Shown here: piece after piece, positions 63,518-64,000 of the stretch | Layout: the number at the start of each line of letters is the position of its first letter | Position numbering within the stretch: the first letter of the stretch is position 1 | Assembly: GCA_016710065.1 (NCBI GenBank) | Contig: JADJLP010000001.1 | Span: forward strand, 1,595,001 to 1,659,000 | DNA length: 64,000 nt | From: Candidatus Ideonella esbjergensis | Lineage (GTDB): Bacteria > Pseudomonadota > Gammaproteobacteria > Burkholderiales > Burkholderiaceae_C | Direction of reading: 5' to 3' | Program-made: the position numbers and the translations under genes | Notes under the pieces: generated by a model | What the model saw: the letters and a program-made list of their open reading frames with translations, nothing else | Told to the model about the DNA's origin: nothing | Databases searched by the model: none

Positions 63518-64000
63518 CTACGGGCGCTCGTACTTCTCGCGCAACAGCTTCTTGTTGAGCTTGCCCACACTGGTCTTTTCGATGGCATCAACGAAAAGCA
63601 CCGTGCTCGGCACGGCGTACTTAGAAATGGTGCCGGCCGCGGCGAACGCACTCAAATGATCCTGAATCGCCTTGGGGTCTGCGGCACATCCCGCCTTCAA
63701 GACGACCAAGGCCAAGGGGCGTTCGCCCCACTTCGCGTCCTTCACGCCGATGACAGCGGCTTCGCTGACCGCCTCGTGCCTTGAAATCAGGCTTTCCACT
63801 TCCAACGACGAAACCCATTCTCCGCCGGTCTTGATCACGTCCTTGATGCGGTCGGTCACCTGAACATAACCATCGCCATCGATCACACCGATGTCGTTGG
63901 TATGCAGATACCCACCGCCCCAGAGGTCCTCTGACGCTGCCTCGTTCTTGTAGTAGCCCTGGGTCAACCACGGCGCGCGAACAACGATCTCCCCGGGAGA
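63518..64000 (-). CDS. AMP-forming acyl-CoA ligase, C-terminal part
   Basis: The frame is open to the window edge (5' end outside). It has GEIVVRAPWLTQGYYKNE, YLHTNDIGVIDGDGYVQVTDRIKDVIKTGGEWVSS (the Asp and the hinge/Gly motif of ANL enzymes) and the C-terminal catalytic Lys region EKTSVGKLNKKLLREKY. Such enzymes activate fatty or aromatic acids with ATP and CoA. Confidence 0.9.
   Translation of the reverse strand, partial: SPGEIVVRAPWLTQGYYKNEAASEDLWGGGYLHTNDIGVIDGDGYVQVTDRIKDVIKTGGEWVSSLEVESLISRHEAVSEAAVIGVKDAKWGERPLALVVLKAGCAADPKAIQDHLSAFAAAGTISKYAVPSTVLFVDAIEKTSVGKLNKKLLREKYERP

Noticed and set aside
1..64000. CRISPR arrays, tRNA or rRNA genes
   Set aside because: No regularly spaced direct repeats of CRISPR type, and no cloverleaf or rRNA segments were recognised by eye; small tRNAs could be missed.

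Overview
The window looks like a chromosome segment of a GC-rich betaproteobacterium. It is probably from Burkholderiales, close to Comamonadaceae; this rests on the glnA-ntrB-ntrC-xth order, the codon use and the types of insertion sequence present, and no marker gene fixes the genus. Ordinary chromosome is visible at the two edges: the end of glnA, a secreted protein, ntrB, ntrC and xth on the left (1-4155), and a response regulator plus the end of an acyl-CoA ligase on the right (62808-64000). Almost everything between 4380 and 62057 is accessory DNA. It is bracketed by two tyrosine-integrase modules in the same orientation (4380-5887 and 60047-61553). These share a nearly identical catalytic part of about 970 bp but have different N-terminal arm domains and different small HTH partners.

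Layout. 6960-12840: an IS91-type element (recombinase plus transposase) cut in two by a RIT element with three tyrosine recombinases. 13157-18895: one 1912-residue protein that contains a complete tyrosine-recombinase site near its C-terminus and a degenerate one in its first half. 19112-19773: a ParDE toxin-antitoxin pair. 19979-22420: an unknown gene split by an ISL3 element, with a divergent IS630-derived protein that lacks a recognisable catalytic triad. 23636-30785: nested insertions, in which an IS3 element sits inside a truncated IS1111-like copy and itself carries an IS66 (clean 8-bp duplication) and an IS110.

30910-35622 is a compact four-gene locus: a subtilisin-like protease with a Pro-rich repeat tail, a B12-type RiPP-maturation radical SAM enzyme, a small protein resembling the protease prodomain, and a 2-oxoglutarate/Fe(II) oxygenase. 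It looks like an unusual peptide or protein modification system with no free precursor gene. 36256-44335 is a second, separate operon: alpha/beta hydrolase, caspase-like/VMAP-type protein, MoxR AAA+ ATPase, and a 1307-residue fusion of a SAV_2336/vWA-like region, a CHAT domain without its cysteine, a SLOG-like domain and a beta-rich tail. This architecture belongs to the NTP-dependent conflict (defence) systems.

44757-46200 is an IS1380 element. 46366-55020 is an integron gene-cassette array without an integrase in view. It has near-identical attC sites of about 69 bp, cassette genes mostly on the minus strand, a YefM-YoeB cassette in reverse orientation, an IS1111-type element and a group IIC intron each inserted precisely inside an attC, and an IS110. 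The array ends at an intron remnant, a 156-bp inverted-repeat element and a truncated imuA. 55686-59895 holds an SRAP protein, two lipoproteins, an XRE regulator and three small unknown proteins. 60047-62057 is the second integrase module, whose integrase is frameshifted, with a divergent Cro/CI-type regulator.

A general caution: at least ten apparent one- or two-base frameshifts occur, nearly all in mobile-element genes and several in homopolymers. They may be real decay or consensus errors.
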